From the NCBI RefSeq assembly GCF_007828835.1, contig NZ_VIVL01000008.1, forward strand, positions 245,721 to 309,720: 64,000 nucleotides of DNA, given 5' to 3'. This DNA comes from Variovorax beijingensis (GTDB lineage Bacteria; Pseudomonadota; Gammaproteobacteria; Burkholderiales; Burkholderiaceae_C). Under the pieces are notes generated by a model. That model ran no database searches, was not told where the DNA came from, and saw only the letters and a program-made list of their open reading frames with translations. Both the position numbers and the translations under genes were made by a program. Of the stretch, positions 35,740 through 45,897 are shown piece by piece (within the stretch, counting starts at the first letter, position 1; each line of letters starts with the position of its first letter).

Positions 35740-36657
35740 ATGCGAGACCTCGACCTCACCACCCTCCGCCTCTTCGTCGCCGTCTGCGAGACCCGCAGCA
35801 TCGCGCGCGCGGGCGAGCAGGCCAGCATCGTCGGCTCGGCCATCAGCAAGCGCCTGGCCCAGCTCGAGGACGCCGTCGGCACGCCGCTCTTGCTGCGCAA
35901 GCGCCGCGGCGTGGTGCCCACGCCCGCCGGCGAAACGCTGCTCGAGCATGCGCGCGCGATGCTCGGCAGCGCCCACCGCATCGAGCGCGACATGGCGGCC
36001 TATGCGGGCGGCGCGCGCGGGCATGTGCGCATCCTGGCTTCGGCCTCGGCGCTGGCCGAATCGCTGGCCGAGGACGTGGCGAACTTCCTGCAGAACCCGG
36101 CGCACCGCAACATCCGCGTCGACATGGAAGAGCGCGTCAGCCCCGAGATCGTGCGCGGCATCCGCGAAGGCAGCGCCTCGATCGGCCTGTGCTGGGACGC
36201 CGCCGACCTCGATGGGCTGCAGCGGCGCGACTACCGCACCGACCATCTGGCCATCGTGGCGCACCCTTCGCATCCCGCGGCGCGCGACGGCCAGGTGCGC
36301 TTCGAGGACGTGCTCGACCATGAGTTCGTCGGTATGCCCGCGCTGAGCGCCGTGCAGCTGATGCTCGCGCGCGAGGCGGCGGTGGCTGGCAAGCCGCTGG
36401 TGTACCGCGTGCTGGTGTCCAACTTCGATGCCGCCCTGCGCGTGGTGCGGGCCGGGCTCGCGATCAGCGTGGTGCCGGCCGAAGTGGCCCAGCCCTTTAC
36501 CGACACCTACGGCCTTCGGCTGATGCCGCTCGCCGATGCCTGGGCTCGCCGCCGCTTCGCCATCTGCTTCCGCGACGAAGCGACGCTCTCGCCGTCGGCG
36601 CAACTGCTGGTGGCGCATCTCGAACGGTGCGCCACCGGCCGCGCGGCCGCCGTCTGA
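35740..36657 (+). CDS. LysR-family transcriptional regulator
   Basis: A 305-residue LysR regulator. The winged helix-turn-helix is at about residues 5-62 (LTTLRLFVAVCETRSIARAG then GSAISKRLAQLEDAVGTPLL). The C-terminal domain is a typical effector-binding fold (AHPSHPAARDGQVRFEDVL). It is divergent from the HMG-lyase/CoA-transferase/Bug operon and is its likely regulator, with duplicated sites in the gap. The inducer is probably the acid imported by the Bug protein, which is inference. Confidence 0.92.
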   Translation: MRDLDLTTLRLFVAVCETRSIARAGEQASIVGSAISKRLAQLEDAVGTPLLLRKRRGVVPTPAGETLLEHARAMLGSAHRIERDMAAYAGGARGHVRILASASALAESLAEDVANFLQNPAHRNIRVDMEERVSPEIVRGIREGSASIGLCWDAADLDGLQRRDYRTDHLAIVAHPSHPAARDGQVRFEDVLDHEFVGMPALSAVQLMLAREAAVAGKPLVYRVLVSNFDAALRVVRAGLAISVVPAEVAQPFTDTYGLRLMPLADAWARRRFAICFRDEATLSPSAQLLVAHLERCATGRAAAV

Positions 36658-36778
36658 TTCGATCGAAATGAGAAACTATTCATTGGCAAATACGGGGTTT
36701 TTGTTTCCATTCGCGAAACCTAATATTCGGACTGTGCAGGTCGCCATCCCGGCAACCCCGTGCCACCGAAAGACCCGA

Positions 36779-37663
36779 ATGTTCCGCAGAACCCTGCTCT
36801 CCACCGCCCTGTCCTTCGCCGTCCTGACGGCCCATGCCGCCGAGCCGCTCAAGCTCGAGGTGTACAACCCCGGCGCCAAGTCGATGTTCCCGGTGTCCTC
36901 CGAACTGGTCATGGGCCAGAGCGAGGCCGTGCTGGTCGACGCGCAGTTCCAGCGCAACGACGCCGAGGCGCTGGTGCACAAGATCAAGGCCAGCGGCAAG
37001 AAGCTGACCACGGTCTACATCAGCCACAGCGACCCCGACTACTACTTCGGCCTCGACGTGATCCAGGCCGCATTTCCCGACGCGAAGATCGTCGCCACGC
37101 CGCAGACCGTGGCCGCGATCCAGGCCTCGAAGGACGGCAAGCTCGCGCACTGGGGCCCGATCCTGAAGGACAACGCGCCCAAGGCGCTGGTCGTGCCCGA
37201 GCCGCTGGCCGGCGACAGCATCACGCTCGAGGGCCGCAAGATCCAGGTCGTCGGCCTCGACGGTCCCACGCCCGAACGCAGCTTCGCATGGATTCCCTCG
37301 CTCAAGGCGGTGGTCGGCGGCATTCCGGTCTCGGCCAACATCCATGTGTGGGTGGCCGACACGCAGACGCCCGCCTCGCGCCGCGACTGGATCAAGACGC
37401 TCGGCCGCATCGAGGCGCTGCACCCGAAGACCGTGGTGCCGGGCCACTACCTTCCGAATCCGGACGGCAGCGCACCCTATGCGCTCGCCGCGGTGAAGTT
37501 CACGCGCGCCTACCTGCAGGCCTTCGAGACCGAGGCGAAGAAGGCCAAGGACTCGGCCGCGCTGATCTCCGCGATGAAGAAGCGCTACCCGAAGCTCGAA
37601 GGCACCTCGTCGCTCGAACTGGGCGCCAAGGTCATCAAGGGAGAAATGAAATGGCCGCAGTGA
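36779..37663 (+). CDS. Exported metallo-beta-lactamase-fold protein with degenerate metal motif
   Basis: A 294-residue protein with a signal peptide (MFRRTLLSTALSFAVLTAHA) and a metallo-beta-lactamase fold. The usual HxHxDH motif reads His83-Ser-Asp85-Pro-Asp87-Tyr88 (SHSDPDYYFGL), so the second and third histidines are missing. Later candidate ligands remain in SANIHVWVAD and VVPGHYLPN. It may bind metal differently or not at all, and hydrolase activity should not be assumed. The stop overlaps the DsbA-family gene by 13 bases, so the two are probably translated together. Start chosen at the signal peptide. Confidence 0.85.
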   Translation: MFRRTLLSTALSFAVLTAHAAEPLKLEVYNPGAKSMFPVSSELVMGQSEAVLVDAQFQRNDAEALVHKIKASGKKLTTVYISHSDPDYYFGLDVIQAAFPDAKIVATPQTVAAIQASKDGKLAHWGPILKDNAPKALVVPEPLAGDSITLEGRKIQVVGLDGPTPERSFAWIPSLKAVVGGIPVSANIHVWVADTQTPASRRDWIKTLGRIEALHPKTVVPGHYLPNPDGSAPYALAAVKFTRAYLQAFETEAKKAKDSAALISAMKKRYPKLEGTSSLELGAKVIKGEMKWPQ

Positions 37664-38382
37664 ACGACGGCAGCACCACGACGCTGCACTACATCTTCGA
37701 TCCGATGTGCGGCTGGTGCTATGCAGCCGCGCCGCTGGTCGAGGCGGCGCGCGACGTGCCGGGTCTCCGGGTCGCCTTCCACGGCGGCGGCATGATGACC
37801 GGCGCCAACCGGCGCGCGATCACGCCGCAGTGGCGCGAGTACGTGATGCCGCACGACCGCCGCATCGCCGAGCTCACGGGCCAGCCCTTCGGCGAGGCGT
37901 ACTTCGAGGGCCTGCTGCGCGACACCGGCGCGGTGATGGACTCCGAGCCGCCGACCACCGCGGTGCTCGCCGCCGAGGCGCTGCGCGAAGGCGGCGGCCT
38001 CGACATGATCCATCGGCTGCAGCGCGCCCACTATGTCGACGGGCGGCGCGTTGCCGATGCAGATGTGCTTGCGGTGTTGGCTGCGGAGCTCGCCTTCGAT
38101 GCAGGCGCCTTCGCATCGGCCTACTCGCGCCTTGCCGGCGAAGCGACCTTTGAACACATCGCCGCGAGCCGCCAACTGCTGCAGCGCGCGGGCGGCCAGG
38201 GCTTTCCGACCTTTGTGCTGGCGCAGGCCGACGGCAGCGCGAGCCGCATCGAGATCGGTCCCTGGCTCGGCCGTACCGAAGAATGGAAGGCGCAGCTCGC
38301 CAGGCTCGTGGTGCCCTTGCCCGCAACGGCGACGGCTGGCGCCGGCCCGACCGCATGCGGGCCCGACGGCTGCGCAATCTGA
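37651..38382 (+). CDS. DsbA-family (FrnE-like) protein
   Basis: A 243-residue thioredoxin-fold protein of the DsbA/2-hydroxychromene isomerase group. The redox motif is Cys20-Gly-Trp-Cys23 in DPMCGWCYAAAP, with the helical insertion and the cis-Pro loop GFPTFVLAQ. No signal peptide is present, so it acts in the cytoplasm. An additional Cys pair ends the protein (CGPDGC, Cys236 and Cys241), possibly a second redox or metal site. The ATG at 37651 has GGGAGA upstream and lies inside the end of the MBL gene. Confidence 0.88.
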   Translation: MAAVNDGSTTTLHYIFDPMCGWCYAAAPLVEAARDVPGLRVAFHGGGMMTGANRRAITPQWREYVMPHDRRIAELTGQPFGEAYFEGLLRDTGAVMDSEPPTTAVLAAEALREGGGLDMIHRLQRAHYVDGRRVADADVLAVLAAELAFDAGAFASAYSRLAGEATFEHIAASRQLLQRAGGQGFPTFVLAQADGSASRIEIGPWLGRTEEWKAQLARLVVPLPATATAGAGPTACGPDGCAI

Positions 38383-38404
38383 GAGGCTGTTCAGCCCCGC
38401 CGCG

Positions 38405-40105
38405 CTATCTGCTGCACTGGAAACTGGCGGCCTGTGACACGTCGCCGCCGGTGTAGCGCGGCCACAGCGGCCACTCGCACAGCGGGCGCGCACGCACGAC
38501 CTTGAATGCCGGCTGCACTTCCTGTTCGACCAGCTGCAGCCCGCTCGGTGCACGGCCGCGCTCGACCCAGTCGGCCAGCGCGCCGAGCATGTCGACGTTG
38601 GCTGGCGCACCGCTGCCCACATGGTCGACACCGGGCGCGGTATAGAGGCGCATGAAGCGGTCCACGTTGTCGCGGCCCATGCGCGCCACCACCGATTCGT
38701 AATAGCGGATGCCGGCGAACGGGCTCTGCGCGTAGTCGGCCATGTGCTCCAGCACGAGCAGCTTGCCGCCGCGTGCGCTGAAGGCGCCGAGATCGGGGTT
38801 GGTCGAGTCCATCAACTGCGACACGGCGGCGATGCGCGCGGCGTGGTCTTCGGCGCGGTAGCTGCGCACGTCGAGCGAGGGATTGCGCGCATAGAAATAC
38901 TGCAGCGCACCGCTGCCGTAGAACCATGCGATGCCGTTGCTCGGCTGCGGCGGCACGGTCGGCGCGCTGGTGCCCGTCCACCATGCATTCCATCCGCCCG
39001 TCGACGCGAAAGCCGGCGTCGCCTCGCCGCCGATGCCCCAGCCCGGATACTCGGTGACGCCATGGGCCAGCGGCACGGGCGAGCGCCATGGCGAACGCAG
39101 TGTGCGCACCGCCTGCACCTGCGCATCGTTCAGGCAGTTGTCGCCGCTCGTGCCCGCCGCGCAGCGCAGGCTCGCCGGATCGAAGCGCTGCAGGCAGGCC
39201 ACCGGGTTCGACACGATGCGGTCCGCCGCGCCATCCGCGGCGTCGCACGATGCGAGCACGGCGTTGTGCACCAGCTGCACCTGCGCGGGCCGCAGCCACC
39301 CTTCGCCGAAGGTGGCAATGCCGTTGCGCGTGCCGGCGTGCTGAAGCCCCGTCCAGTTGATGACCGGCACGCGGCTGAAGATGCCGTCGAAGTCCTGCGG
39401 ATAGCGCTGCGCCATGGTGAGCGCTTCGCGCCCGCCTTCGGAGCTGCCCATGAAGTACAGCTTCTGCGGCGCCTGCCCGTAGGCGCGCTGCATCAGCGCC
39501 ACGGCCACGTCGCGCACCTTCTTGTACGAGGCGTGCGCAAAATTCACCAGCGCCTCGTCGTTGAGCGCAAAAGCCTGCGGCGGCTGGCCCTGCAAGTTCT
39601 GATGGCCGGAGTCGGTGCCGTAGGTCACGTAGCCCCGCGCCAGCGGCGTCGGCTGGTCGAAGCGCGCGGCCGGCACCAGCGCAAGGCCGGTGATCAGCGT
39701 GCCGTTGAAGCCACCGCCGCCGTACTGCACGCTGCGCCCGTTCCACGCCAGCGGCAGGTTGACCTGGAACAGGATGGGCGGTGCCGCGGCGTCAAGCGGC
39801 GCGATGCGCCCGAGCAGTCGGCAATGCGCGGGCGTTGCCGGTGTGATGCGCGCGGCAGGGCTGCCGCCGCGCTCGGCGACGGCGAGCGCGGCAGCAGGAA
39901 CGAGCGTGGCCGAATCGATCGTTGCCGCGCCGCTGGGCAGGCCGATGGCCGCGGGTGCGACCGGGACGGCGCCAAGGGCTGCACAGGCCGCCGCCGGATC
40001 CGCGCCGAGGCCGAGGCTCTTCGGGCCTGTGGTGCCGCAAGCGGCGAGCAATGCGGCGGCCGCCAGCATGGCGCCCCCGCTGAACACTGTCGTCGGGATC
40101 GCCAT
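38405..40105 (-). CDS. Tannase/feruloyl esterase-family lipoprotein
   Basis: A 566-residue alpha/beta hydrolase of the tannase/feruloyl esterase family, which releases aromatic acids such as ferulate or gallate from esters. The signal peptide ends in a lipobox LLAAC, so membrane anchoring is predicted. The nucleophile elbow is GSSEGGREAL. An RGYVTYGTDSGHQ motif and C-terminal DHVGSG His region complete the family pattern, and several Cys suggest the disulfides seen in these enzymes. It lies 30 bases behind livF, on the same strand, so it is likely transcribed with the ABC transporter, which may import the released acid. Confidence 0.9.
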   Translation of the reverse strand: MAIPTTVFSGGAMLAAAALLAACGTTGPKSLGLGADPAAACAALGAVPVAPAAIGLPSGAATIDSATLVPAAALAVAERGGSPAARITPATPAHCRLLGRIAPLDAAAPPILFQVNLPLAWNGRSVQYGGGGFNGTLITGLALVPAARFDQPTPLARGYVTYGTDSGHQNLQGQPPQAFALNDEALVNFAHASYKKVRDVAVALMQRAYGQAPQKLYFMGSSEGGREALTMAQRYPQDFDGIFSRVPVINWTGLQHAGTRNGIATFGEGWLRPAQVQLVHNAVLASCDAADGAADRIVSNPVACLQRFDPASLRCAAGTSGDNCLNDAQVQAVRTLRSPWRSPVPLAHGVTEYPGWGIGGEATPAFASTGGWNAWWTGTSAPTVPPQPSNGIAWFYGSGALQYFYARNPSLDVRSYRAEDHAARIAAVSQLMDSTNPDLGAFSARGGKLLVLEHMADYAQSPFAGIRYYESVVARMGRDNVDRFMRLYTAPGVDHVGSGAPANVDMLGALADWVERGRAPSGLQLVEQEVQPAFKVVRARPLCEWPLWPRYTGGDVSQAASFQCSR

Positions 40106-40135
40106 TTGCCTGTCTCCTTGTTGTTCGCCGGGCCG

Positions 40136-41590
<1,455 letters not shown>

Positions 41591-41594
<4 letters not shown>

Positions 41595-42574
41595 GCGGCA
41601 CCGCCCTTCTTCTTGCCGAGCCACGTCCATGGCTTGAGCACGCGGTCGCGCCCCACGAGCACCAGCAGCACCAGCAAGAGGCCGATCCAGAACATCCAGT
41701 ATTGCGGCGTCACGGCCGAGAGCCAGTTCTGCAGCAGCTTGAAGACGATGGCGCCCGCCACGCCGCCATAGAGCCAGCCCACGCCGCCGATCACCAGCAT
41801 CAGCAGCACGTCGGCCGAGCGGTCGAAGGCCAGCACGTCGAGCGAGGCAAAGCCCGTGGTCTGCGCCAGCAGCGCGCCCGCGGCACCGGCAATGCCGGCC
41901 GCCACGGTGTAGATGACGACGACCCGCGACACCACCGGAATGCCGATGGCCATGGCGCGCAGCCGGTTGTCGCGGATCGCCTTGAGGGTGGCGCCGAAGG
42001 GCGAATGCACAATCCGCCGCATCGCCAGGAACAGCAGCAGCATCACCGTCAGCGAATACCAGGCCGCGGTGCGGCCGTAGAGGTCGAACGCGAACAGGCC
42101 GAGCACCGGCCCCATCACCACACCCTGCAGGCCGTCGGCGCCGCCGGTGAGCCAGTCGAGCTTGTTGGCGAGTTCGAGCAACAGCAGCGCGGTGCCCAGC
42201 GTGACCATCAGCCGCGTCAGGTCGCTGCCGCGCAGGATCGTCACGCTGGCCACCAGGCCGAGCAGGGCCGACAGCGCGGTGGCCACCACCAGCCCCACGG
42301 TCGGGTCCGGCATCACGAGCTTGGCGAACAGCGCCGCGGCATAGGCGCCGAAGCCGAAGAAGGCCGCATGGCCGAGCGAGACGATCCCGGTGTAGCCGAG
42401 GATCAGGTCGAGCGACATCGCGAACAGCGCGACGATGGCGATCTCGTTGACCAGCAGCGAATGCGAGGGCATGAGGAACGGCAGCGCGAACGCGGCGGCC
42501 CACACCACGAACTCGAGCGGGCGCCAGCGCGCCTTGTGCAGCAGGGCCGATTGGTACGTCGAAGGCTCGTTCAT
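41591..42574 (-). CDS. livM: Branched-chain-type ABC transporter permease LivM
   Basis: A 327-residue inner-membrane permease with about ten helices and the LivM signature LGYTGIVSLGHAAFFGFGAY (about 58-77). The cytoplasmic coupling stretch is GATLKAIRDNRLRAMAIG. The start codon follows the livH stop with no gap, and the stop overlaps livG. Substrate specificity comes from LivK and is not necessarily an amino acid here. Confidence 0.92.
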
Positions 42575-43447
42575 TCAGCGGCCTCCCTTGCGCGTGAAGA
42601 GGCCCTGGGGCCGCCACATCAGGATCAGGATCATGAGCAGGTAGACGGTGAACGCGCCCATCTTCGGAATGAAGTACTTGCCCGCCACATCGGCAATGCC
42701 GAGCAGCAGCGCGGCCGCGAGCGGCCCGGTGATCGACGAGGTGCCGCCGACCGACACCACGATCAGGAAATAGATCATGTACTTGAGCGGGAAGGTCGGA
42801 TCGAGCCCGAGGATCTCGGCGCCCAATGCACCACCGAGCCCCGCGAGCCCGGAGCCCACCGCGAAGGTCAGCAGGAACACGATGTTGACGTTGATGCCCA
42901 GCCCCGCCGCCACGCGCGGATCGTCGACCGCGGCGCGCAGCCGGCTGCCGAACCGCGTCTTCGACAGGATGAGCTGAAGCACCACCGTGAGCACGGCGCA
43001 CACCGCGATGATGAAGAGGCGGTAGTGGCCCATGCCGAGCAGCAGCGCGCCGTCACCAATCTCGGTACGGCCGCGCAGCCACTCGGGCAGTTGCACGTTC
43101 TGCTGCGACGAGCCGACGAAGTAGTCGACCGCTGCCACCGCCATGAAGGCGAGGCCGATGGAGAACAGCACCTGGTCGAGATGCGGCTTGCCGTACATCG
43201 GCCGGTAGAGCGTGCGTTCGAGCAGCGCCCCGGCCAGCGCCACCGCGATGAATGCGAGCGGCAGGCAGGCCAGGAACGGCACGCCGAGCTTCTGCATCGC
43301 AAACACCGTGAGGTACCCGCCCGCCATGGCGAAGGCGCCGTGCGCGAGGTTGATGAAGTTCATCAGCCCGAGCGTCACAGCCAGCCCCACGGCGAGCACG
43401 AAGAGCAGCATGCCGTAGGCGATGCCGTCGAAAAGAATGGTCAACAT
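42575..43447 (-). CDS. livH: Branched-chain-type ABC transporter permease LivH
   Basis: A 290-residue permease with eight to nine helices. It shows the LivH signature GLMNFINLAHGAFAMAGGY near the N terminus and the coupling region SRLRAAVDDPRVAAGLGIN. The stop codon abuts the livM start. Upstream, 135 bases separate it from livK, and that gap contains a short repeat element. Confidence 0.92.
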   Translation of the reverse strand: MLTILFDGIAYGMLLFVLAVGLAVTLGLMNFINLAHGAFAMAGGYLTVFAMQKLGVPFLACLPLAFIAVALAGALLERTLYRPMYGKPHLDQVLFSIGLAFMAVAAVDYFVGSSQQNVQLPEWLRGRTEIGDGALLLGMGHYRLFIIAVCAVLTVVLQLILSKTRFGSRLRAAVDDPRVAAGLGINVNIVFLLTFAVGSGLAGLGGALGAEILGLDPTFPLKYMIYFLIVVSVGGTSSITGPLAAALLLGIADVAGKYFIPKMGAFTVYLLMILILMWRPQGLFTRKGGR

Positions 43448-43526
43448 AAGCTACTCACACGCTTGCCGCGCACGGCGGTCTCTTCGGGAAACACCGCGGA
43501 ACCGGCTTTGCCGGGCCGCTGGTGTT

Positions 43527-43577
43527 GCCCCCGGCAGGGGTTGGCGTAGCGACACGAAGTGCGCGCAGACTGGGGGC
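43527..43577. repeat. Short inverted-repeat-ended intergenic element
   Basis: GCCCCC (43527-43532) and GGGGGC (43572-43577) bracket about 40 bases in the livH-livK gap, containing GGCGTAGCGACACGAAGTGC. From memory, similarly worded segments are frequent between genes in Comamonadaceae genomes. Only one copy is visible here, so repeat status is not proved from this window. Confidence 0.4.
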
Positions 43578-43582
43578 GAGGC

Positions 43583-44758
43583 TTACTTCGCCTTGCCCGG
43601 ATCCTTCACACCCTTGATCACGTCGAACTCGACGTTGTAGAGCTGGCCGTCCTTCTTCTCGACCTTGCGCAGGTACACGTCCTGCACGATGTCGCGCGTC
43701 TGCGCATCGATGTAGACCGGGCCGCGCGGGCTCTCGAAGATCTGGCCCTTCATGGCGGCCAGCAGCGCGTCGCCGCCGCCCTGCCCCTTGGTGGCCTTGA
43801 GTGCCTCGTAGATCACGCGCATGCCGTCATAGCCGCCCACGGCCATGAAGTTGGGGCGCATCTTCGGGTTGGCCTTCTGGAAGGCCTCGACGAACTTCTT
43901 GTTGGCCGGCGACGGATGCGCGGCCGAGTAGTGGTGCGAGGTGACCACGCCCAGCGCGCCCTCGCCCATGTCGTTGAGCTGGTCGTCGTCGGTCACGTCG
44001 CCGGTGGCGATCATGCGGATGCCGGCCTTGTCCATGCCGCGCTCGAGGAACTGCTTCATCACGGCCGCGCCGGCGCCCGAGGGCACGAAGACGAACAGCG
44101 CGTCGGGCTTGGCGTCGCGCACCTTCTGCAGGAACGGCGCGAAGTCGGGATTGCGCAGCGGCACGCGCAGCTTCTCGATCACCTTGCCGCCGTTGAGCTG
44201 AAAACGCTCGCTGAAGAACTTCTCGGCATCGTTGCCTGGGCCGTAGTCGGCCACCAGCGTGACCACCGTCTTCACGCCGTTCTTGGGGGCCCAGTCGCCC
44301 ATGGCCACCGACACCTGCGGCAGCGTGAAGCTCGAACGCACGATGTAGGGCGAAGCCTCGGTGATGCTCGAGGTGGCCGCCGCCATCACCACCTGCGGCG
44401 TCTTCGATTGCGTGGCCAGCGGCGCGGCGGCCAGTGCGGCCGGCGTGACGCCGAAGCCCGCGATCACGTTCACCTTGTCGTTGACGATCAGTTCCTGCGC
44501 GAGGCGCTTGGTGACGTCGGGCGTGGCCACGTCGTCCTTGACGATCAGCTCGATCTTCTTGCCCGCGACGGTGTCGCCGTTCTGTGCCATGTACAGCCGG
44601 GCCGCCGCTTCGATCTGCCGGCCGGTGGAGGCCTGCTGGCCCGTCATCGGCAGGATCAGGCCGATCTTGAACTTGTTGCTGTCCTGCGCAGTGGCAAGCG
44701 ACATGGAAAGCGCAAGCGCCGTGAGGCATGCGGTCTGGATGAGAGGGCGTCTTTGCAT
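43583..44758 (-). CDS. livK: Branched-chain-type ABC transporter substrate-binding protein
   Basis: A 391-residue periplasmic binding protein with signal peptide (cleavage near LATAQDS). Type I binding-fold features are visible: KIGLILPMTGQQASTGRQIEAA, the hinge region PYIVRSSFTLPQVSVAMGDW and ADYGPGNDAE. The ligand loops are unlike LivJ/LivK of E. coli, so an aromatic or carboxylic acid ligand is as likely as an amino acid. It heads livKHMGF and the tannase gene. AAGGA precedes its ATG. Confidence 0.9.
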   Translation of the reverse strand: MQRRPLIQTACLTALALSMSLATAQDSNKFKIGLILPMTGQQASTGRQIEAAARLYMAQNGDTVAGKKIELIVKDDVATPDVTKRLAQELIVNDKVNVIAGFGVTPAALAAAPLATQSKTPQVVMAAATSSITEASPYIVRSSFTLPQVSVAMGDWAPKNGVKTVVTLVADYGPGNDAEKFFSERFQLNGGKVIEKLRVPLRNPDFAPFLQKVRDAKPDALFVFVPSGAGAAVMKQFLERGMDKAGIRMIATGDVTDDDQLNDMGEGALGVVTSHHYSAAHPSPANKKFVEAFQKANPKMRPNFMAVGGYDGMRVIYEALKATKGQGGGDALLAAMKGQIFESPRGPVYIDAQTRDIVQDVYLRKVEKKDGQLYNVEFDVIKGVKDPGKAK

Positions 44759-44885
44759 GAGGTTTTCCTTGGAGGGACGGAATGCGAACCGGGGCTATTT
44801 TTCAATACTTTGCAAGATGCGGCAGAGCAGGCAATCACCTACTCCGGCGGTGGCGCTCGCCTTTGTTGCGCGATGAACAAATGAA

Positions 44886-44904
44886 CTGCGCGATGATCGC
44901 GCAG
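44886..44904. repeat. Perfect hairpin between GntR gene and livK
   Basis: An eight-base perfect stem (44886-44893 with 44897-44904) with a three-base loop in the 200-base gap. It has no T run, so it may be a weak terminator for the GntR gene or an operator for livK. The rest of the gap shows nothing else I can support. Confidence 0.35.
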
Positions 44905-44958
44905 CGCGGCAACCGGGCGCGTGCATCCATTGGCGATCGCTTTTCATCGAGGGAGCGC

Positions 44959-45732
44959 TCAGCCGCGCCGGCGGATCAGCTGCACGCCGGGCAGCGGGCG
45001 CTGTTCGGCGGTGGGCGCGCCGTGCAGCGCCTCGCGCAGGTTGCGCCGCGCGATGCGGCTGTGCTCGCGCATCAGCGCCTCGGCGCGCGAGCCTTCGCCG
45101 GCCTCGATGGCATCGAGCACCTGCAGGTGCTGGTCCTGCGCGATCACGAGCATGTCGCGCGCCGCGGGCGAATTGGCCTGCACGATGACGAAGCCCGAGG
45201 GCGACGCGAACGGCAGGTTGACCACGCGCTCGAGCTGCTGCGCGATGACCGGGCTGGCCGCCATTTCGCACAGCAGCGAGTGGAACTTCTCGTTGTGCGT
45301 GACGTAGCGCGAGAAAGCCGCGTCGTCGAGCGCGGGCTCGCGCAGCAGTTCGTCGATGCGCGCCAGGCAGGCGCGCGCCTCGCGCAGCACCACCGGCGCC
45401 GCACCGCGCTCGGCCGCAAGCCGCGCCACCAGGCCTTCGAGCGTGCCGCGCAGCTCGATGGCATCGGCCACGTCGCGCTCGGAGAAAGTGCGCACCGCGT
45501 AGCCGCCGTTGGGCAGGGCCTCGAGCAGGCCTTCCTGCTCGAGCCGCATAAGCGCGCTGCGCACCGGTGTGCGCGAGACGCCGAGCTGCTCGGCGATGGC
45601 CACCTCGGCAATGCGCGCGCCGCCGGGCAGTTCGCCGGCCAGGATCATTTCGCGCAGCCGCAGCTGTGCCTTCACGGCCTGCGAGCCGCCGCCGTCCGCA
45701 GGCTCGACGGTTGATGCAGCTGCGGCTTTCAT
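44959..45732 (-). CDS. GntR-family regulator (FadR/FCD subfamily)
   Basis: A 257-residue regulator with an N-terminal winged helix (LREMILAGELPGGARIAEVAIAE, helix-turn-helix about 24-75) and a C-terminal all-helical FCD effector domain with metal-binding His in VTHNEKFHSLLCEMA and LMREHSRIARRNL. The start at 45732 (MKAAAAS) is preferred to an ATG at 45771, which would place the palindromic operator inside the coding region. It lies upstream of livK on the same strand and divergent from the core MetE gene. Either or both may be targets. Confidence 0.88.
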   Translation of the reverse strand: MKAAAASTVEPADGGGSQAVKAQLRLREMILAGELPGGARIAEVAIAEQLGVSRTPVRSALMRLEQEGLLEALPNGGYAVRTFSERDVADAIELRGTLEGLVARLAAERGAAPVVLREARACLARIDELLREPALDDAAFSRYVTHNEKFHSLLCEMAASPVIAQQLERVVNLPFASPSGFVIVQANSPAARDMLVIAQDQHLQVLDAIEAGEGSRAEALMREHSRIARRNLREALHGAPTAEQRPLPGVQLIRRRG

Positions 45733-45761
45733 GCGGTGGTGGGCGTTTTCATGAATACTGA

Positions 45762-45771
45762 ATGTATACAT
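45762..45771. promoter_or_regulatory. Palindromic GntR-type operator
   Basis: ATGTATACAT is a perfect ten-base palindrome 30 bases upstream of the GntR start and 126 bases upstream of the core MetE gene. Its TGTATACA core is like the operators of FCD-type GntR proteins, and its location suggests autoregulation. Confidence 0.55.
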
Positions 45772-45897
45772 ACTTCATGCTTCCGCTGCCGATGAAGCGC
45801 CAAATCAAGGGTAAATACCGAGCCCGCTGTACACACCGCCGTCCGTTCATGAGGCGATACGATGTCCCATCGTTTTTCAGCCACGACGGAGATCACC

